Assembly: GCA_964541025.1 (NCBI GenBank)
Contig: CAZIOW010000002.1
Location: forward strand, 1-62,391
Length of the DNA stretch: 62,391 nucleotides
Direction: 5' to 3'
DNA from: JAGDXO01 sp964541025
Lineage (GTDB): Archaea; Thermoplasmatota; Thermoplasmata; Thermoplasmatales; GCA-001856825
The translations under genes were made by a program, and so were the position numbers. Below are positions 1 to 8,982 of this stretch, in pieces. A model generated the notes under the pieces. That model saw only the letters and a program-made list of their open reading frames with translations, did no database searches and was not told the origin of the DNA. Each line of letters begins with the position of its first letter. The stretch's first letter is position 1.

Positions 1-1
1 C

Positions 2-586
2 GTCAATGCAGACATTCTCTATAAAACAATAGCAGGTTTAGAAGCTAAGAAGCAGCTTGACATTGCAGGGATAGAACCTGATTATATTATAGGCGTAGTA
101 GGCGGTGGATCAAATTATTCTGGCTTAGCTTTCCCTTTTTATGGAGATCACAGAAATATTGAATACATTGCGGCCGGATCATCTGAAGTCCCGAAGATGA
201 CAAAGGGCATTTATGAATATGACTATCCAGACACTGGGAAAATATTGCCTATGTTGAAAATGTTCACAATAGGTTCAGATTTCATTCCACCTCCAATTTA
301 TTCAGGAGGTTTGAGGTATCACGGTGTTGCTCCTACACTTAGCCTATTGATGAAAAATGGCATAGTATCGGCAAGGGATTATGACCAAGATACAATATTC
401 AAATACGCTGAACTTTATTCAAGAATGGAAGGGTACATACCAGCTCCTGAAACATCTCATGCACTTCCAATAATAAAGGAAATTGCAGAAAAAGCGAAAA
501 GGGAGAACAGAAAGAAGAGAATTCTTATGAGTTTTTCTGGACATGGGTTGCTGGATCTAGGCTCATACGGTAAAATGTATAAATAA
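2..586 (+). CDS. trpB2: Tryptophan synthase beta chain, TrpB2 type (5' truncated by window edge)
   Basis: The frame is open from base 2 and gives about 194 C-terminal residues; the N-terminal half lies outside the window. The visible part contains the glycine-rich loop GVVGGGSNYSG that cradles the PLP phosphate in fold-type II enzymes, and the C-terminal motif SGHGLLDLGSY typical of tryptophan synthase beta chains. TrpB condenses indole with serine to make tryptophan, normally with TrpA. The wording of the preserved blocks fits the TrpB2 lineage common in archaea rather than the standard TrpB1, but the diagnostic N-terminal part is missing. The gene meets the convergent ACT-domain gene with one base between them. 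Confidence 0.9.
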   Translation, partial: VNADILYKTIAGLEAKKQLDIAGIEPDYIIGVVGGGSNYSGLAFPFYGDHRNIEYIAAGSSEVPKMTKGIYEYDYPDTGKILPMLKMFTIGSDFIPPPIYSGGLRYHGVAPTLSLLMKNGIVSARDYDQDTIFKYAELYSRMEGYIPAPETSHALPIIKEIAEKAKRENRKKRILMSFSGHGLLDLGSYGKMYK

Positions 587-587
587 A

Positions 588-1100
588 TTATATAATAGTA
601 ATACTCTTTATATTTTTTAAATTCTTAATTTTTGGCAATGCTTCTCCGGGCATTGGTTTTTCAGTTATAATATACAATTTTGGTTCCTCAATGAATTCAG
701 GGTCCTCTATGATTGCCTGAATAATGTTGATGTTAAAATCCGCGATTATCTTACTGACAGAGGCGATTATCCCCGGTTCCTTTGAATCCGTTGCAGATAT
801 AACAATTACTCCAAAACCTATGTCTTTTGATATATCTTTCAGGTTCACTGTGGACCCCAACTTTGAAAATATTCTGGACAAAAATTCATCTTTTGATATC
901 ATAATAACTGTTGATTTAATGACCCTCTGGTCAACATTGCAGGCGTCTCCCAGTGACTTGTAGGGAATTTCAATATCATTGCAGTAAAGTCTCTGATTTT
1001 TTACCGAAATCCCATACAGCATCATCTTATTAACAACTTTTAGTTTTGAAGGCGAGTCTTTGAAGGTATGTTCCAGATAGTTCTTTATGGTGATAGCCAT
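588..1100 (-). CDS. ACT-domain protein, putative regulator of amino acid metabolism
   Basis: A 170-residue protein. The frame can be extended 14 codons upstream to 1142, but that extension is Lys/Cys/Phe-rich and looks like translated spacer, so I start at MAITIK (ATG at 1098-1100). The C-terminal half (about residues 85-160) has the beta-alpha-beta look of an ACT domain, with GVIVISATDSKEPGIIASV and then the helix and strand around NINIIQAI. The N-terminal half looks like a small winged-helix-like domain. This resembles the archaeal COG2150 family of ACT proteins, whose ligand and target are not firmly established. Its tail-to-tail position with trpB2 fits an amino acid sensing role, but that is inference. 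Confidence 0.75.
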   Translation of the reverse strand: MAITIKNYLEHTFKDSPSKLKVVNKMMLYGISVKNQRLYCNDIEIPYKSLGDACNVDQRVIKSTVIMISKDEFLSRIFSKLGSTVNLKDISKDIGFGVIVISATDSKEPGIIASVSKIIADFNINIIQAIIEDPEFIEEPKLYIITEKPMPGEALPKIKNLKNIKSITII

Positions 1101-1165
1101 TAGAAAAAATATGCATTTTTTATATTTAAATATGCACCACAAATTAATAGAATGAAAATGTCAAC

Positions 1166-2170
1166 CTACTGAAATGTTTTATATATCTCGATAAGGTTGC
1201 TTATCTCTCTTTCAAGGGAAAATTTCTTGGAATATTCTATAAGAGTTTCTCTATTTTTTTTATTTTTAACAGTATGAAATATTGCATCTTCAAAATGTTC
1301 TAAGTCTGAAATGGTTGCTATTTCACCTATTGTTTCCTTGAATACGGGAAGATTATTTACCACAACATTAGTTCCACACGCAAGGGCCTCAATGGGAGGC
1401 AGACCGAAACCTTCTGCATCTGAAATGTATACAAAAGCATCTGAATTGGAAATATACTTTCTCAACACTTCATCACTCAGTGCACCCAGCAATTTAATAT
1501 TTTCATAATTGGAAGCAAAACTTATCAGCTTTGTTGCTCTCTCTTTCCAGGAATTCACAGGGCCAATATGATAAAGCTCTAGTTCAGGATTTTTTGCTGC
1601 TATATCAAAGAGTATATCAAACCTCTTCCTTGGATTGAAATCTCCCACAGTAACCAGGTGTACCTTCCCATTATCTGGATAAGGATTTTCTAGATCAGGG
1701 AAAAATTTTGAATGATCTATGCTTTCATAAACTACTTCAATTCTATCAGACTGAATACCAAGTTCCCTCACAATCTCCTGCTTGCCGAAATATGTGGACG
1801 AAAGCAGTTTCTTTGCATTCAGGGCATTCCTGTACATCAGATCATAGCTTTTGCTATCATATCTATTCTTCACAAACTTTGCTGCTTCTATGAAGGGAAT
1901 TATATCATGAAGTGTCACTATATCCCCATTCATAGGAGTTAGTTCGGGAACAAGTGAATGGATAGGATGATCCTTGAACAATTTGAACCTTAAGGCTAAA
2001 TTCTGAGAAATTATCCCACCAAAAGGTTTTCCTCTGACACTTATCTCAATTTTTTTTATTCCCACTTCCTTATGTTCATAGCCTGAGTCTCTGAGCCCTT
2101 TTAAAATCCTTTCTGCATATCTCTTATTTCCGCTGGGAGTTTTTATGATTGGATAAATTACAGTCAGCAC
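1166..2170 (-). CDS. Glycosyltransferase family 4 (GT-B fold)
   Basis: A 334-residue soluble GT-B glycosyltransferase with a GTG start. The N-terminal domain carries the acceptor-side loop TPSGNKRYAERI. The C-terminal domain has the nucleotide-sugar signature: VTVGDFNPRKRFD opening the second Rossmann fold, YISDAEGFGLPPIEALACG with the donor-binding E-x7-E arrangement, and a closing helix. Such enzymes transfer a sugar from a nucleotide donor to a lipid-linked or protein-linked glycan at the cytoplasmic membrane face. It is divergent from the GT2 gene at 2276 and starts a block of surface-polysaccharide genes running to 6912. Donor and acceptor cannot be read from the sequence. A TATA-like palindrome at 2176-2187 is too close to this GTG to serve it directly. 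Confidence 0.85.
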   Translation of the reverse strand: MLTVIYPIIKTPSGNKRYAERILKGLRDSGYEHKEVGIKKIEISVRGKPFGGIISQNLALRFKLFKDHPIHSLVPELTPMNGDIVTLHDIIPFIEAAKFVKNRYDSKSYDLMYRNALNAKKLLSSTYFGKQEIVRELGIQSDRIEVVYESIDHSKFFPDLENPYPDNGKVHLVTVGDFNPRKRFDILFDIAAKNPELELYHIGPVNSWKERATKLISFASNYENIKLLGALSDEVLRKYISNSDAFVYISDAEGFGLPPIEALACGTNVVVNNLPVFKETIGEIATISDLEHFEDAIFHTVKNKKNRETLIEYSKKFSLEREISNLIEIYKTFQ

Positions 2171-2238
2171 ATTGTCTTATATATAAGAGAGATTAAACTT
2201 TTCCCAAATGAAGCAGATGCCAAAATAGTTCGCAAGAC

Positions 2239-2251
2239 AAATTTTTAACAT
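2239..2251 (+). promoter_or_regulatory. Promoter candidate for the GT2 gene at 2276
   Basis: An AT-rich box (AAATTTTTAACA) lies 25-30 bases before the ATG at 2276, the usual archaeal TATA-to-start distance, which implies a very short or absent leader. No Shine-Dalgarno sequence is needed or seen. Confidence 0.35.
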
Positions 2252-2275
2252 AGTTCCTGATAACGAGTAGAAGAT

Positions 2276-3061
2276 ATGAAAATAACAGTTCTAATAACAT
2301 CCTACAATGATCGGAGAATAGAAAGAACGCTTGAATCCATAAATAAACAGACAAGGAAACCTGATGAGATAATGATTGCTGACGGAGGGACAAAATGGGA
2401 TATAGAATCTATTGCTGACAAATACGGTGCAAGATTGGAAACACTTCCGGGAAATGTGGTCGAAACTCGCCAGAAAGCCATAAATTTGATAGATTCTGAA
2501 ATTATAGTCTTCATAGATACAGATGAAATAGCGCCTGAGGAATGGCTAGAAAGGTTGACAGCACCCATAATTAATGGAATAGCCGATTTTACAGGAGGAC
2601 CAACAAGGCATTTTGAAACAAAGAATGGTGCAGAAAATTATGTAAATGAACTAGAAGATTTTATTTACAAGTACCAAGTTCCAGTAAACATTGCATTCCT
2701 GCCAATGGGGAACTCAGCCTGGAAGAAAGAAATATTCAAAGTAATAGGAGGTTTTGATCTGAATATTGCAGGTGGGAGCGAAGATTACGACGTAAATCTC
2801 AGAGCTCTTAGCAAGGGATATAAAGGAAAATTTGTCGAAGATGCCTGGGTTTACCATGATCACTCCGACATTAATTCCTACAGGAAACTGATAAAGAAAA
2901 GATATTCATACCTGAGGGCAACAGCGAAAACTTACATAAAGAATAAAAATTTAACCAGAAGAATCAGAACAAAGACAGAAGGTAAAGTAAATCATCCTTT
3001 CCACTATATAGAAAGTGCCCTGAAACCTATAGCCCTTATAGATGCATTGATCAGGAAATAG
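2276..3061 (+). CDS. Glycosyltransferase family 2 (GT-A fold)
   Basis: A 261-residue GT2 enzyme. The N-terminus ITVLITSYNDRR is the canonical first strand and loop of GT2. It is followed by IMIADGGT, the metal-binding DxD-type FIDTDEIAPEEW at about residue 81, the substrate loop NSAWKKEIFKVIGGFD, and the ED motif in GGSEDYDVNLRALSKG. The C-terminal 60 residues are basic (KKRYSYLRATAKTYIKNK) and may sit against the membrane; there is no clear transmembrane helix. Likely builds N-glycan or surface polysaccharide with its GT4, phosphodiesterase-like and membrane GT2 neighbours. The specific sugar is unknown. Confidence 0.88.
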   Translation: MKITVLITSYNDRRIERTLESINKQTRKPDEIMIADGGTKWDIESIADKYGARLETLPGNVVETRQKAINLIDSEIIVFIDTDEIAPEEWLERLTAPIINGIADFTGGPTRHFETKNGAENYVNELEDFIYKYQVPVNIAFLPMGNSAWKKEIFKVIGGFDLNIAGGSEDYDVNLRALSKGYKGKFVEDAWVYHDHSDINSYRKLIKKRYSYLRATAKTYIKNKNLTRRIRTKTEGKVNHPFHYIESALKPIALIDALIRK

Positions 3062-3082
3062 TATAAAAAGGCCTTGAAAAGC

Positions 3083-3099
3083 CTTTATATTTTTATATG
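3083..3099 (+). promoter_or_regulatory. Tandem TATA-like box upstream of the phosphodiesterase gene
   Basis: Two overlapping TATA-like stretches (CTTTATAT and TTTATATG). The second is centred about 23-25 bases before the ATG at 3118, which would give a leaderless mRNA. Confidence 0.4.
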
Positions 3100-3117
3100 C
3101 GTAAAGACTGAAGGTTA

Positions 3118-4530
3118 ATGAAGGTAGCAGTGATAGGAATAGACGGTGCTACATGGGATCCTGTACTGCCATATATAAACAAAGGTCTGCTTCCAGGATA
3201 CTCAAAATTCTGGAATGAGGGTTTGCGTGGTCCATTAATCTCAACTATACCCTACATAACGCAACCTGGATGGAGAGCTTATTCAATGGGAAAGAATCCA
3301 GGGAAAATGGGCGTATATTTCTGGTCAAAGATTGACTGGGCAAATATGAAAATTAGGAATATCAATTCACTGGGATTTGATGGGCAGGATTACTGGGATA
3401 TACTGTCAGATATGGGTAAAAAGGTAGCAATTATAGATATGCCATCAACCTTCCCACCTAAAAAGGTGAATGGAGTCCTAATAAGTGGACTACCGCATGG
3501 GGAAGGAGACTGGATATATCCAAAGGAATTTCAAGAAAAGTTACCTTCGTGGTATCCCAAGGATGGAGTGCATCTGTTCACAAAGAATGAAGATCCGGAC
3601 ATTACGATGGATGGAATTGAGGCAGAAATAAAATCCAGATTTGACATGGCAGAAATGTTATGGGACCACGATCTGGTTCATATTTCAGTCGTGATGAATG
3701 ATCATGTATCGCACTTCATGTGGAACAATGAACACATAATGCTCCGAAATCTTAAAGCTAATGATGAAGGCATCCAGAGAATTTTGAAGAAGAACAAGGA
3801 TGGCTACACATTCCTGATGAGTGACCATGGAAATGGTCCTATTGAGGATGAATTCTATGCAAATGAATTTCTGTCAAAGGAAGGATTTCTTGTAGTTAAG
3901 GAAAGGAAGAGCAGCATTATTACCAGAGAGAGTGTGGTCAGGGTAGGATCAAAGCTAGGCCTTTATAAACTTGCGAGATCACTTCCAGAAAGCGTACAGC
4001 AGAAAATAATCAGGAGGGTGCAGGCACTGGATAGTGTTATGGAATCTGGAATAGAAGAAAGGATAGACTGGAAGGGTTCAAAGATCATCGCGTTGGACGA
4101 AGGACTGTTCTATATAAATCCCCTTTATTATGATGAAAGGGAAGAGCTTGAGAAAGAATTGAGATCCAAGCTTCTAAATTTAAAGTCAAAGACTGGGAAA
4201 AATGTTTTCAAAAACATATTCAAGGGAAATGAGGTATACTGGGGTAAACACATATCAGAGGCTCCAGATATAGTTGCAGTTACAAATGAAATATACCATC
4301 AGCGATATCCACTTTCCGGTTATGTTTGGGCATCCGATATACCTGAAGAATCATGGGGTTATAGAACCAAACAGGTAGGCCATCACAGAATAAAGGGAAT
4401 TTTTGGACTGGTAGGACCTGATATAAAACCAAAACAGATAACTGCGAGCATATACGATCTAGCTCCAACCATTCTTAAATTATTCGATGCAAGGATTCCA
4501 GAAGATATGGACGGAAAAATTTTAATCTAG
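3118..4530 (+). CDS. Alkaline phosphatase superfamily hydrolase (type I phosphodiesterase / nucleotide pyrophosphatase-like)
   Basis: A 470-residue protein of the alkaline phosphatase superfamily. It opens with KVAVIGIDGATWD (first metal-ligand Asp), has the candidate nucleophile region STIPYITQPGWRAYSMGKNP with a catalytic Thr, an NDHVSHFMW motif, the metal-binding MSDHGNGP near residue 237 and a C-terminal GHHRIKGIFG His. These match the two-metal site of phosphodiesterase/phosphopentomutase-like members. No signal peptide, so it is probably cytoplasmic. In archaea, related proteins often lie in glycosylation loci, and this one is flanked by glycosyltransferases. Its substrate (nucleotide sugar, sugar phosphate or lipid-linked phosphate) is unknown. 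Confidence 0.82.
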   Translation: MKVAVIGIDGATWDPVLPYINKGLLPGYSKFWNEGLRGPLISTIPYITQPGWRAYSMGKNPGKMGVYFWSKIDWANMKIRNINSLGFDGQDYWDILSDMGKKVAIIDMPSTFPPKKVNGVLISGLPHGEGDWIYPKEFQEKLPSWYPKDGVHLFTKNEDPDITMDGIEAEIKSRFDMAEMLWDHDLVHISVVMNDHVSHFMWNNEHIMLRNLKANDEGIQRILKKNKDGYTFLMSDHGNGPIEDEFYANEFLSKEGFLVVKERKSSIITRESVVRVGSKLGLYKLARSLPESVQQKIIRRVQALDSVMESGIEERIDWKGSKIIALDEGLFYINPLYYDEREELEKELRSKLLNLKSKTGKNVFKNIFKGNEVYWGKHISEAPDIVAVTNEIYHQRYPLSGYVWASDIPEESWGYRTKQVGHHRIKGIFGLVGPDIKPKQITASIYDLAPTILKLFDARIPEDMDGKILI

Positions 4531-4602
4531 ATTAAAGAGTCAAAAGTTTAATATCAGATTTAAAATCAGTGGACAATTAGTTCCGATAATTCCAATAGAA
4601 TA

Positions 4603-5412
4603 ATGCTCTCCACAATAAACAGCCTTAAATTTATAAATGATGATATATATAAATTGCAAATGAAGAAGAAGGAACTATCAGACAAGATAATAGAATTATC
4701 TAAAGGAGGAAAATTTTCAGAGGATCAGATTAACAGTTTCATGGATGAACTGACTCAGCTCGAAAGGCAGAAAGTGTATCTTGAAACGGAGAAGAATCAA
4801 ATAATGGGTGAAATAAGAGGAGCTCTTGAAAGCAAGAATATTTTACTGAACAAATCTATAGAGATATGCAATTTGAATGGAATAATGACTGTTTCTGGGC
4901 TTCCAGGAATAGGGAAGACAGAATCCATTCTTAAAATGATAAATAATTGCAATTCTCGTGATAAACTGATAATTGTTCTGAGGGACAGGGAAAGAATTGA
5001 AAGAATAATAAATGATTTCAATATTGATGCTAAGATATATTTTATAAATCCGATTTACACGCAGAAAAAAATGGATATTAGGAATACAGACCAGGTCTCA
5101 AAAATAGCAAACAAACTGGCCAGTGACATAAAAGATGTTCTTGGTGGCAGGAAGAATCCAGTGATCTTTATTCACAGAAGCAATGATATATCTCTGGACA
5201 GGATTGATGAGATTTCAAACATGATTAAGGAGGAATTCTGGTCTTCATTTCTGGACGCATTATCTTTAAGAGATAGAGAATTTTTAATAATATTCAATTG
5301 TGATGATATAAATGAGGAGTGCACTAATTTAATAAGCTTTTCTGATTATATGCTGTCTGTGAAATTCAATAATGGAAAAACTGACTTTTACCTTAGCAGG
5401 ATAAGGTTATGA
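4603..5412 (+). CDS. Coiled-coil P-loop ATPase of unknown function, coupled to a membrane GT2
   Basis: A 269-residue protein. Residues 15-85 are heptad-like and rich in Lys, Glu and Leu, so probably a coiled coil. Then comes a P-loop domain: TVSGLPGIGKTES (Walker A near residue 100), a possible Walker B at NPVIFIHRSND near 190 and FLIIFNCDD near 240. No transmembrane segment is visible. The fold looks RecA/KaiC- or STAND-like, but I do not recognise a named family. The stop overlaps the ATG of the next gene by four bases (ATGA), so the two are translationally coupled. That couples this ATPase to a processive-type glycosyltransferase, reminiscent of accessory ATPases in bacterial cellulose loci, although no homology to those is claimed. 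Confidence 0.6.
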   Translation: MLSTINSLKFINDDIYKLQMKKKELSDKIIELSKGGKFSEDQINSFMDELTQLERQKVYLETEKNQIMGEIRGALESKNILLNKSIEICNLNGIMTVSGLPGIGKTESILKMINNCNSRDKLIIVLRDRERIERIINDFNIDAKIYFINPIYTQKKMDIRNTDQVSKIANKLASDIKDVLGGRKNPVIFIHRSNDISLDRIDEISNMIKEEFWSSFLDALSLRDREFLIIFNCDDINEECTNLISFSDYMLSVKFNNGKTDFYLSRIRL

Positions 5413-6912
5413 AATTTTTTAATCTGTTGATATTCATTTCAATTTTCATAATTCCAGTATTTCTGACACTTTTCACGTATTCCAATTTATTTGCTGTACC
5501 TGTTACCTATTTTCTATGGTTAACAATGGAAATAGGTCTTGTAACATTCATAATGTTCTTTGACGATTCCAGGAAATCGAGTAAAATTACAGGTAATTTA
5601 ATAGAGGAATATAGAAAATACAGGGTAGGCGCTCTGGTAGTCTCATACAATGAAGATCCTGTAACAGTTAGGATAACTCTGAATGCTGTGAAAGAATCTT
5701 TAGGAGATCTTGGACAGACTTTTCTTCTGGATGATTCAAACATTGCCGATACATCGATAAGAAATAGAAAAACGTGCGAAGAACTCGGTGTAAAATACAT
5801 ACACAGGGATAATAGGAGAGGCTACAAGGCAGGTGCAATAAACGATTTCATAAAATCTTATGGAAAGGATTATGATATAATTGGGATTTTTGATGTAGAT
5901 CAGAGGCCAGTGAAATCATTTTTTAAAGACTTGCTTCCATTTTTCTCAGATCCCCCAGGTCGTTTTCGTTCAGGTTCCACAGGCATATACTGAACTAAAG
6001 AGCAAGGTATCAATGGGAGCATATTACCAGCAGAAGCCTTTCTTTGAGGTCGTAATGGAAGGCAGAAATGTTGCAGGATCTGCATTCATATTGGGAACTG
6101 GAGTTTTAATAAGAATATCTGCTCTTGAAAGAGTAGGACTTTTGGACGAATCTGTTGTCACAGAGGATCTTGCCACAAGCATAAGTATACATTCCATGGG
6201 ATTCAAATCCATTTACGTTAATTACCCTGGAATATGGTATGGTGAAGCACCTCTGACGGTCAACGCTTATCTTATTCAGCAGGGGAGATGGGCCCTCGGC
6301 ACATTCCAATCTACGATGAAAACACTCAACGCTAATGTTAAGCCAAGAGTATTCCTGGATTATTTCTCAGGATTCTTATACTGGCTGAAGGAAGGTCCAT
6401 TGACAGCATTTGAAATATCTGCACCCATGATATTTCTTATTTTTCATATTTACATACTCAAGGTAAATCCAGTGCTTTTTGCATTGACATACTACCCTGT
6501 TTTCATATTCTCTATGGCCTTATTTGTTTATTCTATGAGGAAGAGTGAATATGGTCTAAAAGGTTTCTTCTATCAGCAATTTTTAGAATTGATAATGATG
6601 CCTTCAGTGATACTATCATTCATAGCATGGGTTACGAGAAGGAAAAAACCTTTCAAGGTTACTCCGAAAGGTGTGAAGCAGAGAATCAGTCCATTCATAA
6701 CCTTGAATGTGATACTGGAGGGACTGTTTTTAATCACAATATACCTTGCATATAAGTGGTATATTTCAATATCTCTCTTCTCTATCAAGTATTCAATCGC
6801 AGTTAACTTATCCTGGATCGTTTACTTTCTATTCCTCAATACTGGTACATTCTTAATATACTTCGGAAAAACTGAAAATGAAGAGAGATTATTAATAGAA
6901 AATAGGGAATGA
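5409..6912 (+). pseudogene. Membrane GT2 glycosyltransferase (cellulose synthase-like), interrupted by a +1 frameshift
   Basis: Two reading frames, 5409-5993 and one ending at 6912, together make one protein of about 500 residues. The N-terminus has two hydrophobic helices (about residues 3-50). Then follow the GT2 motifs LLDDSN, FDVDQRP (DxD-like), TEDLATS and QQGRWALG, the QxxRW signature of processive synthases. At least four more transmembrane helices close the protein. The first frame runs out just after PFFSDPP. Removing one C from the C5 tract at 5952-5956 restores continuity into VVFVQVPQAYTEL, exactly the conserved block expected there. This is either a sequencing or assembly error in a homopolymer, a recent inactivation or a phase-variable tract. 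Coding quality is good on both sides. Confidence 0.8.
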
Positions 6913-6913
6913 A

Positions 6914-8374
6914 TTAGCTAAGGAATTTATTTTTCAGATAATTGAGTAAATATTCAGGATTGTATGTTTCACCGAAGCTCTTCATCAAAAGCTTCTTTGG
7001 CTCGTAAATGGATCCATACTTGTGGATTTTTTCATAGAGATGCTGCTTTATAGCTTTTATATCCATATTCTCGAGCTCTTTTGAGTAGTCATGCTTTCCC
7101 CAGATCATCCCGGCCACTATGTTGCCGAGACTATATGTGGGGAAGTATCCAAAAGAACCACCTGACCAGTGGATATCCTGAAGAACACCTTCTGAGTCAT
7201 TTTTAGGTTTCACTCCAATATACTTCTCCATGAATTCATCCCAGATTTCAGGCACTTCCGATACATCTATTTCCGAGTTTATCAATTTCTTCTCAATCTC
7301 GTATCTCAGTGCTATGTGGAAATTGTAGGTCACTTCATCAGCATCGACCCTTATTAGACTTGGCCTTACCGTATTGAAATACCTGTAAATCCTGTCTTCA
7401 GTGTAATTTCTGAGAAATGGCAGATTGTACTTCAGGATAGGATAAATAAAATGCACGAATTCTTTGTTCCTTCCAATGAAATTCTCCCAGAATCTTGACT
7501 GTGACTCGTGTATGCCAGATGAAACTCCCCTTGCTATAGGCATTCTTGCAAATCTTGAGGGTATCTGAAGCTGATATATTGCGTGGCCGCTTTCGTGGAT
7601 GGTAGAAAAAAGAGTTGCCTTGAAATTATAACCTTCGTATCTTGTTGTGATCCTAACATCGTTCTCCGAAATCTCTGTAGTGAAAGGATGAGAGGACACA
7701 TCAATCCTGAATCTTTCCGTGGGCATCTCCAGAATTTCTATAATTTTATTATTAACAGAGATCATATCCTTTTGCCTGTACTTTATTTTTTCAAGTCTGC
7801 TTGGTGCGGAAAATATATTCCCTTCTATAATTTTATTATAAATATCCCTTGATCCATTGAGCAATTTATCAAAAACGGAATCAGCATCCCTTACAGTGAA
7901 ACCCTCCTCGTAAAGATCCATCAGAGGGTCATATGGATTCTTTTCATATCCCAGTTTCTCCGCAATTTTTATGTTTATCTCAACAATATCCTTGAGATAT
8001 TTTTTGAAGATGGAGAAATCTGATTTAGATTTTGCATCCCTCCATACTACTGTCGCATTTGAAGTCAGAGTTTCAAATTTCTCTATGATTTCAGGCGGTA
8101 TTGATGTGTAATAATGAATTGTCCTGTTGAGCGTCCTGATGATTCCTAATTCAGTCTCATCCAGCTTATCCAAGTTCACATATGAAATCTTTTTATTCAA
8201 CTCAAGAAAGAATGTTTGCCTTAGAAGAGAGATATTTGCGGATGCCAGACCCCTTGCCTCTACACCACCCTTTGGCATGTAAGTCTCGAGGTCCCAGTTC
8301 ATGAGAGATGAAGCCTGATTGAGTGCCCAAATTTTTTCATAATCTTTCAGTATTTCCTTAATCTTTCCGTCCAT
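6914..8374 (-). CDS. Thermostable carboxypeptidase, M32 (Taq) family
   Basis: A 486-residue zinc metallocarboxypeptidase, close to the usual 490-510 residues of family M32. The active-site motif HESGH (HEXXH) lies at about residue 259, encoded near 7584-7598, with ALYQ-like context (HAIYQLQ). Other family blocks are visible: HPFTTEI before it, GIHESQSRFWEN containing the third zinc ligand Glu, and the C-terminal DIHWSGGSFGYFPTYSLGN. It removes C-terminal residues from peptides in the cytoplasm, suiting a peptide-consuming heterotroph. It starts with ATG at 8374 and is divergent from the HIT gene. Its 3' end is one base from the end of the GT2 gene, so the two converge. Confidence 0.95.
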   Translation of the reverse strand: MDGKIKEILKDYEKIWALNQASSLMNWDLETYMPKGGVEARGLASANISLLRQTFFLELNKKISYVNLDKLDETELGIIRTLNRTIHYYTSIPPEIIEKFETLTSNATVVWRDAKSKSDFSIFKKYLKDIVEINIKIAEKLGYEKNPYDPLMDLYEEGFTVRDADSVFDKLLNGSRDIYNKIIEGNIFSAPSRLEKIKYRQKDMISVNNKIIEILEMPTERFRIDVSSHPFTTEISENDVRITTRYEGYNFKATLFSTIHESGHAIYQLQIPSRFARMPIARGVSSGIHESQSRFWENFIGRNKEFVHFIYPILKYNLPFLRNYTEDRIYRYFNTVRPSLIRVDADEVTYNFHIALRYEIEKKLINSEIDVSEVPEIWDEFMEKYIGVKPKNDSEGVLQDIHWSGGSFGYFPTYSLGNIVAGMIWGKHDYSKELENMDIKAIKQHLYEKIHKYGSIYEPKKLLMKSFGETYNPEYLLNYLKNKFLS

Positions 8375-8430
8375 ATATGATTATGGAGTTATGTGGTATT
8401 ATATTTTATTCCCCATTCCTAACCCAAAGA

Positions 8431-8440
8431 ATTTATTAGC
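8431..8440 (+). promoter_or_regulatory. TATA-like box for the HIT gene
   Basis: ATTTATTAGC is centred about 24 bases before the ATG at 8458, consistent with a leaderless transcript. Confidence 0.4.
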
Positions 8441-8457
8441 AAATATGATTAATAGAT

Positions 8458-8889
8458 ATGGTTTCTGATATCGAGGAAAATTGTATCTTTTGTAAAATTG
8501 TGAGAGGGGAAGCGAAAGCAAGTAAGGTATATGAGGATGATGATATTCTTGCATTTCTTGATATTAACCCGCTTGCAAAGGGTCACACCCTCATCATTCC
8601 TAAGAAGCATTTCGTTGATATTACAGATATTCCAATAGAACTGATGAATAGACTATCATCAGTTTCAAAAAAACTGGGAGTTAATATGATTGAGAAATTG
8701 GGATATGATGGCATAAATCTAATGCACTCATCAGGCTCATCTGCCGGTCAGTCTGTTTTTCATTTCCATGTGCATCTAATTCCAAGAGTAGACGGAGAAA
8801 GCATAGGTTTTCAGGAATGGTGGTTTTCAAGGGCCTTCCATCCTTCGAGGAAAGAACTCGATGAAATGGCAGAGAAATTGAAACTTTAG
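8458..8889 (+). CDS. HIT family nucleotide hydrolase/transferase
   Basis: A 143-residue protein with the histidine triad HFHVHLIPR at about residues 101-109, preceded by GQSVFHFH. The N-terminal ENCIFCKIVRGEAKASKVYEDD and LDINPLAKGHTLIIPKKH are textbook HIT (HINT/Fhit-like) blocks. Members hydrolyse nucleoside phosphoramidates, Ap4A-type dinucleotides or adenylated compounds through a nucleotidyl-His intermediate. The CxxC pair near residue 12 may bind zinc, as in some HINT proteins, but the later ligands are not obvious. Monocistronic, between M32 and the fumarase-like gene. Confidence 0.95.
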   Translation: MVSDIEENCIFCKIVRGEAKASKVYEDDDILAFLDINPLAKGHTLIIPKKHFVDITDIPIELMNRLSSVSKKLGVNMIEKLGYDGINLMHSSGSSAGQSVFHFHVHLIPRVDGESIGFQEWWFSRAFHPSRKELDEMAEKLKL

Positions 8890-8955
8890 TTGATTCCTGT
8901 AATATGAAAGGAGTATGTATTGAAGGCATTAAATGGTTAATAAACTGTTAAAATT

Positions 8956-8964
8956 ATTTATAAG
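8956..8964 (+). promoter_or_regulatory. TATA-like box for the fumarase/aspartase gene
   Basis: ATTTATAAG is centred about 24 bases before the ATG at 8983, which predicts a leaderless mRNA. Confidence 0.45.
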
Positions 8965-8982
8965 TAGATTAACTATTAGATT

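Noticed and set aside
1101..1142. N-terminal extension of the ACT protein
   Set aside because: Cys/Phe/Lys-rich translation of AT-rich spacer, unlike the rest of the protein.
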